NCBI GenBank assembly: GCA_014338405.1
Contig: JTDE01000230.1
Coordinates: forward strand, 234,346 to 298,345
Length of the DNA: 64,000 nt
Source of the DNA: Paragonimus skrjabini miyazakii
Taxonomy: Eukaryota; Platyhelminthes; Trematoda; Plagiorchiida; Troglotrematidae
Direction: 5' to 3'
Below the pieces are notes generated by a model, which ran no database searches, was not told where the DNA came from, and was given only the letters and a program-made list of their open reading frames with translations. Positions 1 to 12,231 of this stretch are shown here, piece after piece. The position numbers and the translations under genes are program-made. Position 1 is the first letter of the stretch, and every line of letters begins with the position of its first letter.

Positions 1-129
1 ATCAAATGCCGCTCAACAAGTCAATGATTTCCGTGATTTCAACTTGGAGATAAGTCCTAGTCGAGGGGTCATCGATAGGAGTTACTGGAGCAGTTACTGT
101 GTCTTCTCTCGAGGTGATCGGGCAACCTG

Positions 130-440
130 ATCATTACTCACAAGCGAACGTGGTTGAACGTTCACATATGATAATTCGGGCGTGCCTAGTGTGAGGTCAA
201 TGGCATAGTGATAAACACGGTTGCCTCAGGAAAGTGTGGCCAGAGTTCTAGTCGCAGCCGTGGCAAGGGTATGCACAAGCGATGAACTGTAATGAAAGCG
301 AAACTCGAGTCTGGTGCCTCTTTTCGAGAGTGGCCGACTGGAAAGCCTATTGGAATGCGACAGCTGCGATCAATTGTGGGTGATGTTCGATTTATATGAA
401 AATCAAAATCCCCTACTACTCATCAGGAATCTAAGTAGAT
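130..440 (+). repeat. S1 tRNA-derived SINE-like repeat, copy 1
   Basis: This is one copy of a dispersed repeat also found near 3.1, 15.9 and 44.4 kb (+) and 38.1, 42.3 and 60.3 kb (-). Shared landmarks in order are a GTGAGGTCAATGGCATAG block resembling a Pol III A box, AACACGGTTGCC, a degenerate B-box-like segment (GAGTTCTAGTCGC), GGCAAGGGTATGCAC, and a 3' part with GGAATGCGACAGCTGCGATC. The B box is clearer in the 42.3 kb copy (AGTTCGAATCCC). Assignment as a tRNA-derived SINE is inference from the two boxes and the dispersed copies. Confidence 0.6.
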
Positions 441-512
441 TGTGTACCTGGTGTCCGGCAGATACTTGGTGCTCGAGCCGTGAGTGTCTCGGTTACGAGT
501 ATTCAATGGCCA

Positions 513-725
513 TTAGGGCAAATGCTCATCCACTCTAGCTGATGAGTGTCTCTCTGTGCGGCCAGTATATTTCGCTCCGCAAGCACACTGACTGGTACAC
601 TGGTTTTGATATGAATAAGGAGAACACTTGATCCTTGAAACGAGGGCCGGGTAGTTGTGCGGTTGAACAGACGATGAACGAGGTCGCCGTATGGTAGGCT
701 TCATGCGTCTTAATGTTACAATCAT
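513..725 (-). pseudogene. Penelope-like element fragment, GIY-YIG endonuclease remnant
   Basis: The minus strand reads a short segment with a CxCGxxYTGRTER core followed by an Arg-rich helix and EHLP. This is the start of the GIY-YIG nuclease of Penelope-like elements and closely resembles the intact copy at 40839-41813. The reverse transcriptase and the C-terminal half of the nuclease are not recognisable here. YIG has become YTG. It is an old, non-functional relic. Decayed sequence continues toward 1200 on the same strand and may be upstream reverse transcriptase, but I cannot align it with confidence. Confidence 0.6.
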
Positions 726-1442
726 GATGCTATAATGAAAATGTGATCGTCTTTGTAGAGCAAGGTAGTTGATCTTTCAGACTTGGTAAGGTACGAACGC
801 GGTCCATTACGCGGTAAGCAAATAAGGTTAAACTTGGAACTAGCCAGAAGTTTTCGGTGCAGCTCGCTGAAAATAAACCTGCGAAAGGTAAAAGACTTGT
901 AGCAGCCAGAGTATTGAACCAAACATCAACGAGTGTTATTAGACAGAAGGGATCTCACCCAAAATAGATCTGTCGAATGTTCATGAACATAGATTTACGC
1001 TGAGATCCATCTTTTCGATGGTAGATTCCCCGAGTCACAAGTTCGACAAGTGTAAACGCTTGAAGTCCACCCGCTGATTTTAATGCATACAGAAGACGGG
1101 ATCGGCAGTGCGACTGTTCTTGACTTGGTTGAGCAAGGTTCATACCAAACCCCGTTCCAATAAATGTCCGGTCCAAATGAACTTGCAGTCAATTGAACAC
1201 CTTATGGTGCTGTCAAACCTACATTTGATTTATAGGCCTAGAAACAGCATATTATTTTGCCAGCTTCCTTATGATACGTGTTCACTTGATCTTGATTGAG
1301 ACTGTCCATAGGTTTGTTTCTGGATTGTTGATAGTTAGCGATTATAATGCCGAATGGTTTCTCACAAACTACTTTCCTTTTGTCGCGAGATGTTAACATT
1401 TCGATTTACTCTCACCGGTCGCCAACGTAAAACCAGCGAGTT

Positions 1443-2048
1443 TTATACAAACTGCGTATTATGTAACAATATATTGAACGATTTGATAGGGGCAACTAGG
1501 TGACCGGTTGCTAAAATGTGTTTGGCGATCGATGAAGCCGAGGTCTTCGAGCTTGTTATAGTCAGCAGGTCGTTTTTTGATATTGCAGTTGATAACCGCT
1601 TAGGAATGTGCTTCGCCATACGCTGATGCAAACGCCGATCTGTACTGCCTATGTAGACGTCATTGCAACTGCAATTGAACTGGTAGATTACGTGGGAGAC
1701 AGAATGATCGGTTGAGTGTGTATCGCCGATATGAAGAGACAAGCCCCTAGTGCTTAGCAAGATGCGTAGTTGGGCCGATGGGTAGGTGCGTTGCAACGCC
1801 GACATCAATTCGTGACTAATGTTTTTAGTCAGGTGGTCACCATTGAATTGGATTTGCAAAAATACGTTCTTTTTCTGTACACTACAGCTTACCACTTTCG
1901 GTTCTTTCATTATACTGTGGATATCCACAAACTTTTCAGGATAGCCGTTATCCACCAGCGTTTTTTAATACACTCTTCTTCTTTCACATTTCTGCAAGTC
2001 CAATGGGTTTCTGTCGTCCAGTCTAGAAAGCAAATGAATTTCCCTTAA
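1443..2048 (-). pseudogene. Penelope-like element, RT C-terminus and GIY-YIG endonuclease (degenerate)
   Basis: An open frame of about 170 codons (1955-1443) holds the connector between reverse transcriptase and nuclease, starting at a GYPEKFVDIH motif equivalent to GYPRRFIDRH in the 40.8 kb copy. The GIY-YIG nuclease follows: VIYQFNCSC, then VYIGSTDRRL with the conserved YIG and Arg, then a histidine-rich segment and AKHILATGH. Upstream, 2048-1956, is decayed and lacks the RT active site. The final Glu-containing helix is truncated. The protein differs from the 40.8 kb copy at many positions, so it represents a second, older Penelope-like family. Confidence 0.75.
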
Positions 2049-2099
2049 CTCACTACTTCACATTATCTATCAATATTTGCCGGTCCCATCGAATGAAGA

Positions 2100-3119
2100 A
2101 GTAACCGGAGATTTCTGTACTTGCGGTCCATGTCCGATACGTGGTACCTCAATAAATTAATGGCAAGCCATTAGCCAAAAAAATGCACCCCATAGGAACA
2201 TGACTAAAAATGGGTACTAGCAATGCTTATCCATATTCTTAAAGACGGCCAATTAGATCGCAAGGTTTTAGTCGCAAAGGCATGCGCCGATTAACGTTTG
2301 CTCTAGACTCTGTGCGGTTCAGTGCAGAGTTGAACAACCATGCTATGTGACAAGTCCAGTGTTCTAGGCAGGCGTTTCAGTGGTCCATTATAAACACAAA
2401 TTAAGTGGAATTGAAAATTACAAAAGGATTACAGTTGCACAACGGAATGTGAGATGGTATAGAAGTTATCGGCTGAAACTTACCACAGCGTTCATCCTTC
2501 TGTCGCTGCGGCGAAGTTTGTTGCGTACACAGCGATATCAAAAAGACTTTCGTGTTCAAACTAATTGAAAAATTTGTTTGCCAGTAAAACTACCACCGGT
2601 AGTTCAAAACAGATTAAGATATATGTCGAGTATTAATAGGAGCCACATTCATAAGATTGGTTTTCAAAATTGAGATAACAAAAATAGACAACTCCCTCCT
2701 TGAAGAAGAAATCGAAGACCTAAGAAACATGGCAAGCTGCTACAGAGACTGACGGCCTCCCGCCTGAGCAAGCCAAGATTGACAATAAAAAATAACTCAC
2801 ATGGACAAATACCACGGGCTTTAGTAGGTGTAGAATAAACGAAAGTTATCTTAAATATGCGTGTATCAACATTACCATTTTTAACGTAACGAAAAAGTTA
2901 GAAGTAATTACCAAAAGACCACCCAAGTCGTATGGGTTGGACAAAATTCACGGCTGATCGTAGCCTTCACATTCAAATAGATGTTCCAATCGACTCAAAC
3001 TGAAAAGCTCTGAGAAGAATGAAAACCGACACCTCGATAATTTGTACACAAAAAGTACGTTGCCGAGCAGGCATAACGAAATCTACGATCTTAATTTGGT
3101 CAAGAAATCCTAACCGTTG
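2100..3119. other. AT-rich spacer, no recognised feature
   Basis: I see no convincing coding frame, RNA gene or repeat in this stretch on either strand. Short open frames here have no recognisable motif. Confidence 0.4.
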
Positions 3120-3412
3120 GGTCACCGATTGGAGACAACCAAACAGTTTTATCCCTACTCAAGGCGACCGGGTACTCTGAGCATTCGCACAAGCATATGT
3201 GGCTGAGCGTTTGCATGTAATTCAGTCTTGCATAAAGTGAGGTCAATGGCACAGTAATCAACACGGTTGCCCTATGAAAGCGTAGCCAGCATACAACTCG
3301 TGGCCATCGCAAAGATATGCACTGCTGACGGCCCATAACAAGGATGAAACTCCAGCTAAGTAGTTCATATCTAAAGGGGCTAGCAGAAAATTCTAATTGA
3401 ATGAGACCCATG
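3120..3412 (+). repeat. S1 SINE-like repeat, copy 2
   Basis: The order of landmarks matches copy 1: ACAAGCATATGTGGCTGAGC, GTGAGGTCAATGGCACAGT, CAACACGGTTGCC, then GATATGCAC. The B-box-like segment is degraded. Differences from copy 1 are scattered, so this is an old insertion. Confidence 0.6.
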
Positions 3413-5390
3413 AACGAGTGTGAGTTGTGCCCACCTCGTATAAAGAAGCTTACTTCAGTAGGGCGCTCTCACCTGAGGTCAGAAGTACAATAAAATCTTT
3501 GGCTCAGGACGTCGTCTGATATGGCGAAGAGTGGTCAATGGCGCTCGTTTTGCGAGTCTGTGTGCGTGTTGGTAGTTTCTCTTTTACTACTCTGCATTTT
3601 TACTTTTTGTACCTTAAACCTTACCTTCTTCTTATATTTTGATACCTTTACCTATCCATGTGGTAATCGCGTGTTAAACATAGAACGTGTACTTTATATT
3701 AATTCCATAAAACCAGTGGTCCCGTGCATAATCAGGCATAATGCGATTCGAAGCATGAATGAACATAGGTTCCCTTAGTCAAGTACACGCGCAATTAGAT
3801 CCCGATTAAACACCTACATACGATAACGTCATCTGTCAAGCGAAAACCTTTGCCCTTGTTAGAACATGTTTCAGAGCAGGCCGCAATTGGCAAAACACAG
3901 ATAAGCGCCTAGGTAATCAAATTAGTCCGGTTCTTCAAGAGCACATTGAAGTTGTCACTATGCAAAATGCTCCACCCTTTCCAAATAACGAACAAAAGAA
4001 ACTTGCTCAGCCACCGAAAGAAACAACAAGGAATTGGTCATACGTCATTAAGAGCTGAACTTGAGAATGTTAATCCTAATGGGCAAAGTGCTGCTCAAAC
4101 AGCACAGCTTGAAAGCGGTTAGAAAGTGACCGACAACTTCATACACGGAACAGCCAGATAGCTGACCTCATAGGTCAAATATAAACAGTTTGTCCACTAT
4201 CTGTGAAAGTGACGTTTATTCCAGATACATACGTTTCAGCAAACGCTCCGCCGTCCTTGAGTTTCATCAACACATCGACACGATGATATTAACTCCAGCT
4301 CGAGTCGATCATTGGTACCGGGATAAGGTGACCGCGCTCTTCAGCTTTCGCGGTTCTTGCTTTTGGCACTGGATGTGAGCTCAATTGCTCAATGATGAGA
4401 ACTGTGATGACTACCTGGTAGATAAACCGTTTTACAACCAAGCAGTTTTTCTTCAGGTCTTCGACGGTAATCACTGCTATTGGTTGAAGCTGCGTTCAAC
4501 AGTTGCATGTCCCAGAGAAAGCAGTATCTGCTAACCTATCCCAAAACCCAGTGTTTTCGTTTTCTCGAGCCACGTGCTGATGGAGTAGTTGAGTAACACT
4601 GTGGTCAGAAAATCGATGACCACAAAGTCGGAAGTAAGGCTATTTAGAATATCGATTTGCTTCTCACTCGGGCTGCTCCAAACGAATGGTCAATATATTG
4701 TCCAGATCAAAGCTTTGTCTGATACAATTAATATAAGGATCTTTGGCTGCAACCAAGATAAACCATGGACTGGATTGACTCAGGGTTGTACGAAGTTTAC
4801 GGACCATTGATTTAATGAAACCCGTACATTACATCCCGAGAGTACTTAGATACAATGGAAGCTTCAGTTGTGAAACTGTTCTGTTTTGCACACAAGCCAA
4901 CGTCCATTACCTTCTTCCCATAAACTATTCTGATCCTTAGTGAGCCAGACAGCTATGGCGCTGGTGGCATCATTGATAACCTCATTCTTCCCAAATAGTT
5001 TCACCACATGAGGAAAACCGGCTGAAGGGAAACAAGTGTTGACAACCAGACGTTAATTGTTGATAAAGGTAGACCGACGAAAGACGAAGGAGGAACTTAC
5101 ACTATCTTTTCATATTCCGCAAACAATAGAAGTTTCGAGCCTTTCCAACAATCCAAAATGGTTAGGAAACCTCACACTGTGTTCGAACTCTTCCAACCTC
5201 TACGAATTTTGCATGCCAACCTGTTTGAAGCATTCAATTCAGCAGCAATGACACTAATCAACAATTACAGGACTGAAACGTTCAGTTCAGGTTATCCTTA
5301 TCACTGCCGTCTGTAGATAGATGGTCTTGCCGGTATTCGGTCCATGACACTAGAATAACGCGAAAAGGGAGTATTTTAAAATTATTCACA
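3413..5390. other. Unassigned, possibly decayed repeat
   Basis: No gene is recognised. The 4200-5050 part has partly open frames on both strands, with an integrase- or polymerase-like feel but no motif I can name. I therefore leave it unclassified; decayed retroelement sequence is the likeliest explanation. Confidence 0.3.
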
Positions 5391-6630
5391 TTCAAGAATG
5401 CATGTGTACATATATATGTGTACTGATACAGAAGGATCTGCAGAATCAGAAAAGGAATTCGCCCATCAACAGGAATTCAAAAGAATGCATAAACATAAAG
5501 ACACGCATAGAGAGGTAGATTTCAATCCCAGCACAAACGGCGAAGAAGTCTGGCCCTACACGTACACATTATATTTTGATTACAATGGAAACCGCCAACT
5601 ATTCGAGTCATACGCGCGTGAACCCACCACCACCATCACCGACATAAAGTTAGTCAAGAGCAAATAGGCCCAAATAAGAAAGAAAATTGGTCGAAGGAAT
5701 TATGTTTCATACCGACACGCACAAACGTACAATGTCCATTGGATCAATATGAAGGCAACGTGCGGATTTCCCGGGATAGGCGAAAAAATAGGACACGAGC
5801 GCGAAAGATAAAAGAACAATGGAACATAAACGCAATATTGGTGTGTAAACGTTGAAAAAATAAGCAAAACAAAAAGGCCTCGGCGAGGGTCGACTGGGTG
5901 GGTGGCTCGGCCAAATTCGGATAAAATACAAAAAAAGCCTCTGATCAAAAAATCGGTCAATTTCACAGCATCAGCTAAGAAACAACGGATGTGCACTCCT
6001 TCATCCGGAATAATAACAGTAATAATGAGGGTAAAACATTAATGAGTAAAAGAACGAAAAATCAACAACTCACGAAGTTATTTACAAAAGAATTCCCTCC
6101 CCACAAACACACAACTGGATGAGAGGCGCTGACTATAAAAAAATGAAGTGAGGCCGAAAATAAAGAAGTCAGAAACGAGAGAAAATGGATAAACAAACAG
6201 TTGTAGCAACGTTGTACACAAAAATTAGTGAACTGGTCAATGAGTGCAAAATAGTGTGCGCCGATGTGAGTCATGAAGTAACGCGGATAGAAGATTTATG
6301 AAAATCAAACAATTGAAATGAAAAGTCAGGTACTTCGAAGTGGAGCAGACGGAGTTAGAGAAAAGAGGCAGAAAACGAGCAAAAATAAATAACACACGAG
6401 ATCGTAACAGGTACCTATGTAAGTGCACAGGCACATGAGAGAGATACATAGATAAGGAGGTATTTATGTTGTAAGGTAGTATTCAAGTTGTGTCGTTCAG
6501 TTAGAACAATCGAGAGGAAATCCTCTCATTTACACATAATTGTCATAAAGATCAGCATAGAAACACTACAAAACAAATCCAAGCCTGTAACATACACACT
6601 CGGAGGCTGGTTCATGTGGTGCAGTTTTGC
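5391..6630 (-). other. Presumed 3' UTR and downstream flank of the docking-protein gene
   Basis: This lies immediately 3' of the stop codon of the minus-strand gene. The plus strand is rich in A and G, so the minus strand is pyrimidine-rich and gives only low-complexity Phe/Ser/Leu frames. I did not find a clear AATAAA on the minus strand, so the transcript end is not placed. Calling it UTR is inference from position. Confidence 0.35.
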
Positions 6631-7608
6631 TTACAGAAAACTCCCAGGTTTCTTCTGGCTGTGGCTATGATTTCCTCGTCGAATGGATCGGATGGGACGG
6701 GCAAAAGTCTTCCGTACCGAGATCGAACGATCTACTTTGGAGGAATACCACTGTGAAACGGAAGAGCCCGTCGTGTTAGTGCTCAGCAGCTTACCGGAAC
6801 CAGTGCTTGCTAGTTTATCCTGCATATCCATGTCTCCACGAACTTCGCCCAAAGCAAGGGTGCGTGCAAAATCTATTTGTGTATAAGCTACACTGTTCGC
6901 ATCCGGGGGTGAATAGCTGTGAAAACCGGTATCGGCAACGCCCGGGTTGCCCTCACCAGAAGACGTGGCAGAGGAAGTCATGGACCGACTGGTGAAGACA
7001 TCTCCGAATAATCCACTACTAGCTTGAGTAAGCGGAGGTGTAATAGACAAGGACGCGATGCCACCTAGCCCGCTGCTCGAGCTAGGTGAATCCGCATGTT
7101 CCTGTATGGAACAGCCTAGCGGTTCGGAAAACGTGCTTCCGTCATCATGACGCGCAGAGGCCGACGTGCTTAACGGTGCAGTTGAGGCGATCACGTGGAC
7201 GTAGTTCAGCACTGGTGCCTCTGTGACCGAAGACGATAGACTGTGACTATGACGACGACGTGTTGATTCCGGTTGGGATACAGTGGGAGAACAGGTAAAC
7301 AAACCCGAAGAGCCGGATTGCGTGAAGGTATTGCCATCCGAACAGCACACAACCGCATTATTACCCACTGTTTCGGACGTCAAAGTAGCTGCATCGCTGG
7401 TACAGTCACTCCCAGTGCTGGCACTGTTTGAGAATCCAACCACACTTCCGGCAGAAGAATTGGTCGAATTGATGCTCTCAAGTGGAGCTTGGCGGATCTG
7501 ATGGTGATGGTGAACAACACCAATCGTCAGCTCCGTATTAGTATTAACAGAACTGGCAGGGCTAGGTCTCAGATCAACCATAGCGTAATTTCTGCTGGGA
7601 TCACGAAC
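6631..7608 (-). CDS. PTB-domain docking/adaptor protein, last coding exon
   Basis: This is the terminal exon of the minus-strand gene. The acceptor is CTATCCTCACAG just above 7608; reading starts in phase 0, matching the phase 0 donor at 17291, and runs 325 codons to TAA at 6633-6631. Almost at its start is NYAMVDL (Tyr codon 7587-7585), a YxxV-type candidate phosphosite, followed by a Ser/Thr/Gly-rich, low-complexity stretch with HHHH and clusters of Ser. Two more tyrosine motifs follow (NYVHV, AYTQI). The C-terminus is basic (RSIRRGNHSHSQKK). No folded domain is recognised. Given the PTB domain upstream, this is probably the disordered phosphorylatable tail of a scaffold acting beneath a receptor tyrosine kinase at the membrane; that role is inference. 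Confidence 0.75.
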   Translation of the reverse strand, partial: VRDPSRNYAMVDLRPSPASSVNTNTELTIGVVHHHHQIRQAPLESINSTNSSAGSVVGFSNSASTGSDCTSDAATLTSETVGNNAVVCCSDGNTFTQSGSSGLFTCSPTVSQPESTRRRHSHSLSSSVTEAPVLNYVHVIASTAPLSTSASARHDDGSTFSEPLGCSIQEHADSPSSSSGLGGIASLSITPPLTQASSGLFGDVFTSRSMTSSATSSGEGNPGVADTGFHSYSPPDANSVAYTQIDFARTLALGEVRGDMDMQDKLASTGSGKLLSTNTTGSSVSQWYSSKVDRSISVRKTFARPIRSIRRGNHSHSQKKPGSFL

Positions 7609-9664
7609 CTGTGAGGATAGACAGTACGTTCAAACTCAGTTCGGTCAATAGGAGATATGAGACACTTATATGAAAGGTTTATAGCCGGAAAAAGAAAGAG
7701 AACGAAGCAACAGATAATTGTTCCTAAGTCCGGATAAGAGGTATTGCTGCTTGTCAAAGCGACGCGATGAGGGCATATAAGGATGGAGCAAGTGTTGTGT
7801 ATGTCAAAGGAGGAATACCGGAGAATTTTAGCTGTCTATGTGCTATGATCTGAACTTATCGACTTTCAAATAATACCTAACCACAAGAGGTTGTGCACTG
7901 CTGTCCACAGGTTTCTGGGATTTGCACCCTTTTTTACAGAAAACAATAGTAGACTGCGACATTTCCAAAAAAATCCTAACCTCAAAATAATACGGAATAA
8001 ATCGGAAATTGTGGCAAATAAAAAAACACCTCCCAAGTGGAATAGATGTTTCGTAATGTAGAATGCGAGAATTCTAATCCCAGGCTCTGATCCATGTGAG
8101 TGACATGTAGTGAGCAAGAGCGTTACTTTATCGGAGCCATCAAAACAAAAGTTCCCATAGCTATTAACGAGATCTCACCAAACTGAGTTTTCTAATACGA
8201 GGAAGACTGTATTTTACGGAATATCTTTCAATTTGCTATTGTTTTGGGGAGCCTCAAAAATGAGTCAAGCAATTTCCGTTTCTACTGGGTCGCCGACTGA
8301 AGAGTCATTTGTTCACATTGAAAATGCGTCATTTGAGTTAATAATTCACAGACCCAAAAACGAAAGCTCTGGTATCCTTTGCATATTAAAATTGGCAAGA
8401 GATCGTGTCTGCAGAGCATCGTTCACATGTCCCAGCGATCGTTTGGTGAGCATTGTTTCGATGTAGTTCAATGAACAAAAGTACTACCGAATAAACCCCA
8501 AACTAGGTTCATTAGTCAGTTATGCACTAGATATTTAGCTAACCAGGACGACGCGTGAAAACTACACATAAACGGAATAAGGTACCACTCATAGATCAAT
8601 GTACAAACAAGATGGATTCAATTTGGTAAGACTGCCGTACTTTCTCTTTGGGACAGGGACAGGGCTTAATTCAGGCTATACAAACTGTCTTCTGAATGAC
8701 TTCGTGGGCTTAATTCCATCAATTCGAGCGTCTCAGACAAAAAGGTTTCACACCTCGTGGGTGTCTTTTCCTAGGAAGAATGCTAATGTAACCACTGTTT
8801 ACTTTTAACTAACACTCAAGCAAAAAAGATTAGTCATCAAAACCCATGGAAATGCGTAGGTGTGGTCGGATTCAGAACGCTGTTTAAATGGGCATCGATC
8901 AGATGGGTTAGTGCTTTGCTCTTGACGTTTCATGCTGATCAATGAAACGAACGGAGAAGAACAATGTGCTGAGAACTTTAGGGGCTTGAACATTACTAGA
9001 AAGAGCTTGGAATCGTTCGCACAACGTGGGCACAAACGTTATGTTTCCAAGTTGTACGTTAACTAACATCAACTTTATGGGTCATATTTGGGCGAAAGCT
9101 GTTGGACTGTCGAAGACTGGGAATGACCATAAAGTCGTGAAATCCATAGGTGACATCGAGATCACCTTCCTACTTAACATCTGATCGTTGCTGAAAAAAA
9201 GAATATAATGCCCGTGTAATTCATTCTGATCTATGGCTCGAAGCCATACTTATGTGTGACGACAACCTGAATAGATTTGCAGTGTCTGACCACCATCGCC
9301 TACTGCAAGTGCCCTGTATCAAATGAGATGAACGTGAGTAACGCGATGACACGTTAAGCGAATAGTCAGCCAAATGACTATATTTTTTTCCATACTGGTT
9401 TCTCTTCTAGGCATAAGAATGTATTTTTCGTGTAAAAGCCTATCGTTTTAGTGCAGTAGAATTTCTCCATTGTATTTTCAGGCTGTGGAAGTGGCTTATG
9501 ATTGGTCTAGTGGACTCATATTTTGCGACCTTTTTGATTGTGACTGCTCGCATTGACTGCTGCGTTAGGACAATGCCCGAGGGAGCACTTGAGTTGTGAA
9601 GGCCGTCATGTGGTCCAATCATTGACTTGTGCTCTCTGCCCCATCTGGGTTGGACTATATACCC
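7609..9664. other. Intron sequence, no recognised feature
   Basis: This is part of the roughly 9.7-kb intron between the exons at 17291 and 7608. No further exon or named repeat is recognised before the family A relic begins near 9665. An open frame at 8233-8466 (+) ends near a possible GT donor but shows no domain. Confidence 0.4.
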
Positions 9665-11297
9665 TGATGAAGCTTCCCAGGTATACAAACCGGTCAACAG
9701 CCTCCATGACTTCATTATCTAACATTAAATCTACCTAGTTACAGCAATGTCGCAGAAGCAGTTTTTGGCTGCAAAACGCATTCCGAAGTATTTAGCAGAA
9801 CGCGAAATATGGTCTAGCATCGCTTGTGCTGCTTGGAAGGTGTCAAACAGCAACACGTTGTCGTCAGCATAGTCAAAATCGATCAGCCTTCCACCAGGTA
9901 AAAGGTCCACGTCGATATTTTGTGAATGCCGTAGACAATATTCCATCACCAAAGTAAACAAAAATGGTGAAAGAAGACAGCCTGGACGTACACCGCTCGT
10001 ATGGCTAAGCCCGTCAGACAGTTCACCGTAAACCCCAACGTGAACTGAAGTATGGGAGTAAAGCGCCCACAATACGTTCACATACTTGATCGGTATACTA
10101 TTGTGTTTATGTAACTCCAAAAGTGTAGATCGATCTACCCAAACTAATGCACCGTTATAGTCAAGAAATACAGTGATTGTTGGCCGGCGGTACACATGAC
10201 GCTGCTCCACTATTTGACGAAGAGTGAAAATTTGATCTATACATCCTCGCCCACAGCGAAACACTGCCTATTCTTCAATACTGTCTGCCCCCAGAGCTGC
10301 AATGATTCGACGAAGTATAACGGATACCAGAACCTTAGTAATTACTAGGGTTAAACTTACTCCCCTATGGTTTTCACAAAAGCTCCTGATATCTTTCTTG
10401 AATATAAGAATTATTATCGAGTGACCCTAACACGAAGGGATGGTCTACGTCATTCACACAAGTTGACACATCCCCCCACCTTCTTTGAAAAGTGCCGGCA
10501 CAAGATCACCTGGACCAGCAGCCTTATTAGGTTTGAGAGCCGAGATACAATTGCGGACCTCAGTCTCACTGGGTAGTTCGAAATCTACCAACCAGGGTGT
10601 GACACTACAAGTTTGCGGTGGCAACAGAGTAGAAGCAGGAGGCCAGCTAAACTGACCTCCAAGGTGTTCCGTCCACCGCTCTAACCTTCTGGACTTAGTA
10701 TAGATCAGTGTGTCATCTGTCTCGCTGAGAGCTCCACTGACAGACAGTCGCCTGAGACCAGTAGCACGGATAAGTTTTCCGATGATCCCTGAAGCAAAAG
10801 CGATTTCCATTTCCTTAACCTTTAAAAATAACCAAGCCTCCTGATCAGCCATTAGGCTACGTTCCAGCTTTCTACGGATATCTCTCATAGACGTTTTATA
10901 TGAACTGCCAGAAGGAATGTTCCGTCTAGCTCCTAACAACTCCAATATTTATTCAACCCACGTACCCACGTGCTGCATGTTATAGTAATTACTTCATAAA
11001 TTGCTTGTGAGATATCAGTCCAGCGGGTATTAAGATCTCTGGATAAAGAACTAGTAAGGCAGCTATCTAAGCTGGTTTGGTACGTATGCTTTACCGACGG
11101 CATGGCTAGCTTCTCAACGGCCAGTCGTTGCTGTCGGTGAGGTCGTTGTAAGAACGAAATGGCAACGTATCAACGCATAGTCCGAATCCAAGTATGTGCT
11201 CCAATAAGAACGACAGTGCTGAATAGAACCACGCCACCTATAACTAACAGCTATGTCGTCTATCTGAGGCCAGGCCTAATTAGGAGATGGTGGGCAC
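9665..11297 (-). pseudogene. RTE-like family A copy A1, 3' portion (EN end to RT)
   Basis: Read on the minus strand, this is the end of an APE-type endonuclease (a decayed counterpart of the QIDHI and SDH motifs), a linker with DIRRKLERSL, then the reverse transcriptase. The RT has a GRGCIDQIFTLRQI box, the motif A region (FLDYNGALVW, altered from LDYKGAFDSV), motif B (SGVRPGCLLSPFLF, altered from GVRQGCPLSPILF) and an intact YADD. Similarity fades near 9665, after the segment equivalent to DRFVYLGS. Stops and small indels break the frame. It is more diverged than copies A2 and A7 and lacks their shared frameshift in the GRGCID box. Its 5' part continues at 11564, interrupted by a family B insertion. 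Confidence 0.8.
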
Positions 11298-11563
11298 CAA
11301 GTATCATCATCATCATCGTCATCATCATCATCATCATCATAACAGCCATGAGCCTGACCAAAAGGTACTGTGGCTCGGGCCGCCGTTCACATTAACAGTG
11401 ACGTGGAATATCTTAGAAGAAAACGCTACTAAGAAGGTTAAAAATTATTGAGAGAAGACTAAGAAGAAAAAGCGGAAATGGTATGGATACAGGTACGCCA
11501 TCGACTGCGACACATCGCCATCTCGGATAGCGTCTCTAACCAGCGGTTTGAGTGATCACGAGT
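11297..11563 (-). mobile_element. RTE-like family B 3' fragment B1, nested in family A copy A1
   Basis: On the minus strand this begins in the family B C-terminal coding end (CGTGATCACTCAAACCGCTG), continues through the family B 3' UTR (CACAGTACCTTTTGGTCAGG) and ends in an (ATG)n tail at the 11297 side. Family A sequence reads continuously on both sides. The pentamer ATACT is present at both junctions and is a plausible target-site duplication. It is a severely 5'-truncated insertion of a target-primed retrotransposon. Confidence 0.8.
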
Positions 11564-12200
11564 ATAGCAATTACGTGCATGATGCTTAAAACTAGTTATG
11601 GTTGAAAATCGCTTGCGCTTAGTGCACAGCTGCAGCAGACGCCTGTCATTATTCGAGTGACGTGGTGCTATCCCAAACCTGTCACATAAACAAGAATCCG
11701 AAAGCGGCCGACCTGGGGATTCATATTTCCGGCAAGAACGACAATATCAGAACCGTGTATCGGTCGAAGGAGAGCGGCCAGATCCGAATAAAAGGTGTCT
11801 CTGACACCGACGTTACTAGTCAGTTAGAGCAGACAATGAAAAGATTTCTAGAGTTGGCCTTAGTAGAACCTGTCAAGCGGACAACACGAAGTCTACTGTT
11901 AACAGGAATCCAATCTACTAATGCGACGGCGGCCGTCGTGCTGAGGACTATACCTACTCCAGTAACGGGTAGACAGTGCGGGTAATGTTAGTTCCATAGT
12001 TTGACCACTGTCCTGGATTCTAGTCTCCAAGATATAGCAGACATCGACATTTAACGAGTCTAACGTTCGTGCGAAATCGGTCTGTTGACCTATCTGTTTT
12101 AGAATGCGAACGTCGAAAGTACTTATATTAATTCGCATTATAGGTCTGAGCAAGGGATGAGGGAGGCCTGAGGCTGACTGATAAGAGATGGGACTTAACG
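11564..12200 (-). pseudogene. RTE-like family A copy A1, 5' portion (endonuclease)
   Basis: The minus strand carries the N-terminal half of an APE-type endonuclease: a VRILKQIGQ segment, then LETRIQD with the catalytic-type Glu, TGVGIVLS, DWIPVNSRL, and a decayed version of the GDMNAQV motif of copy A2 (it reads GNMN). A short 5' leader precedes it up to about 12200. This is the upstream part of the same element as 9665-11297. It lies head to head with copy A2, whose matching segment starts near 12232 on the plus strand. Confidence 0.75.
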
Positions 12201-12231
12201 GCACATTGTTATTATGATCAGCTATGTCTAT

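Noticed and set aside
8233..8466. Plus-strand frame ending near a GT donor as a possible exon
   Set aside because: No recognised domain, no partner exon on the plus strand, and it lies within an intron of the minus-strand gene.
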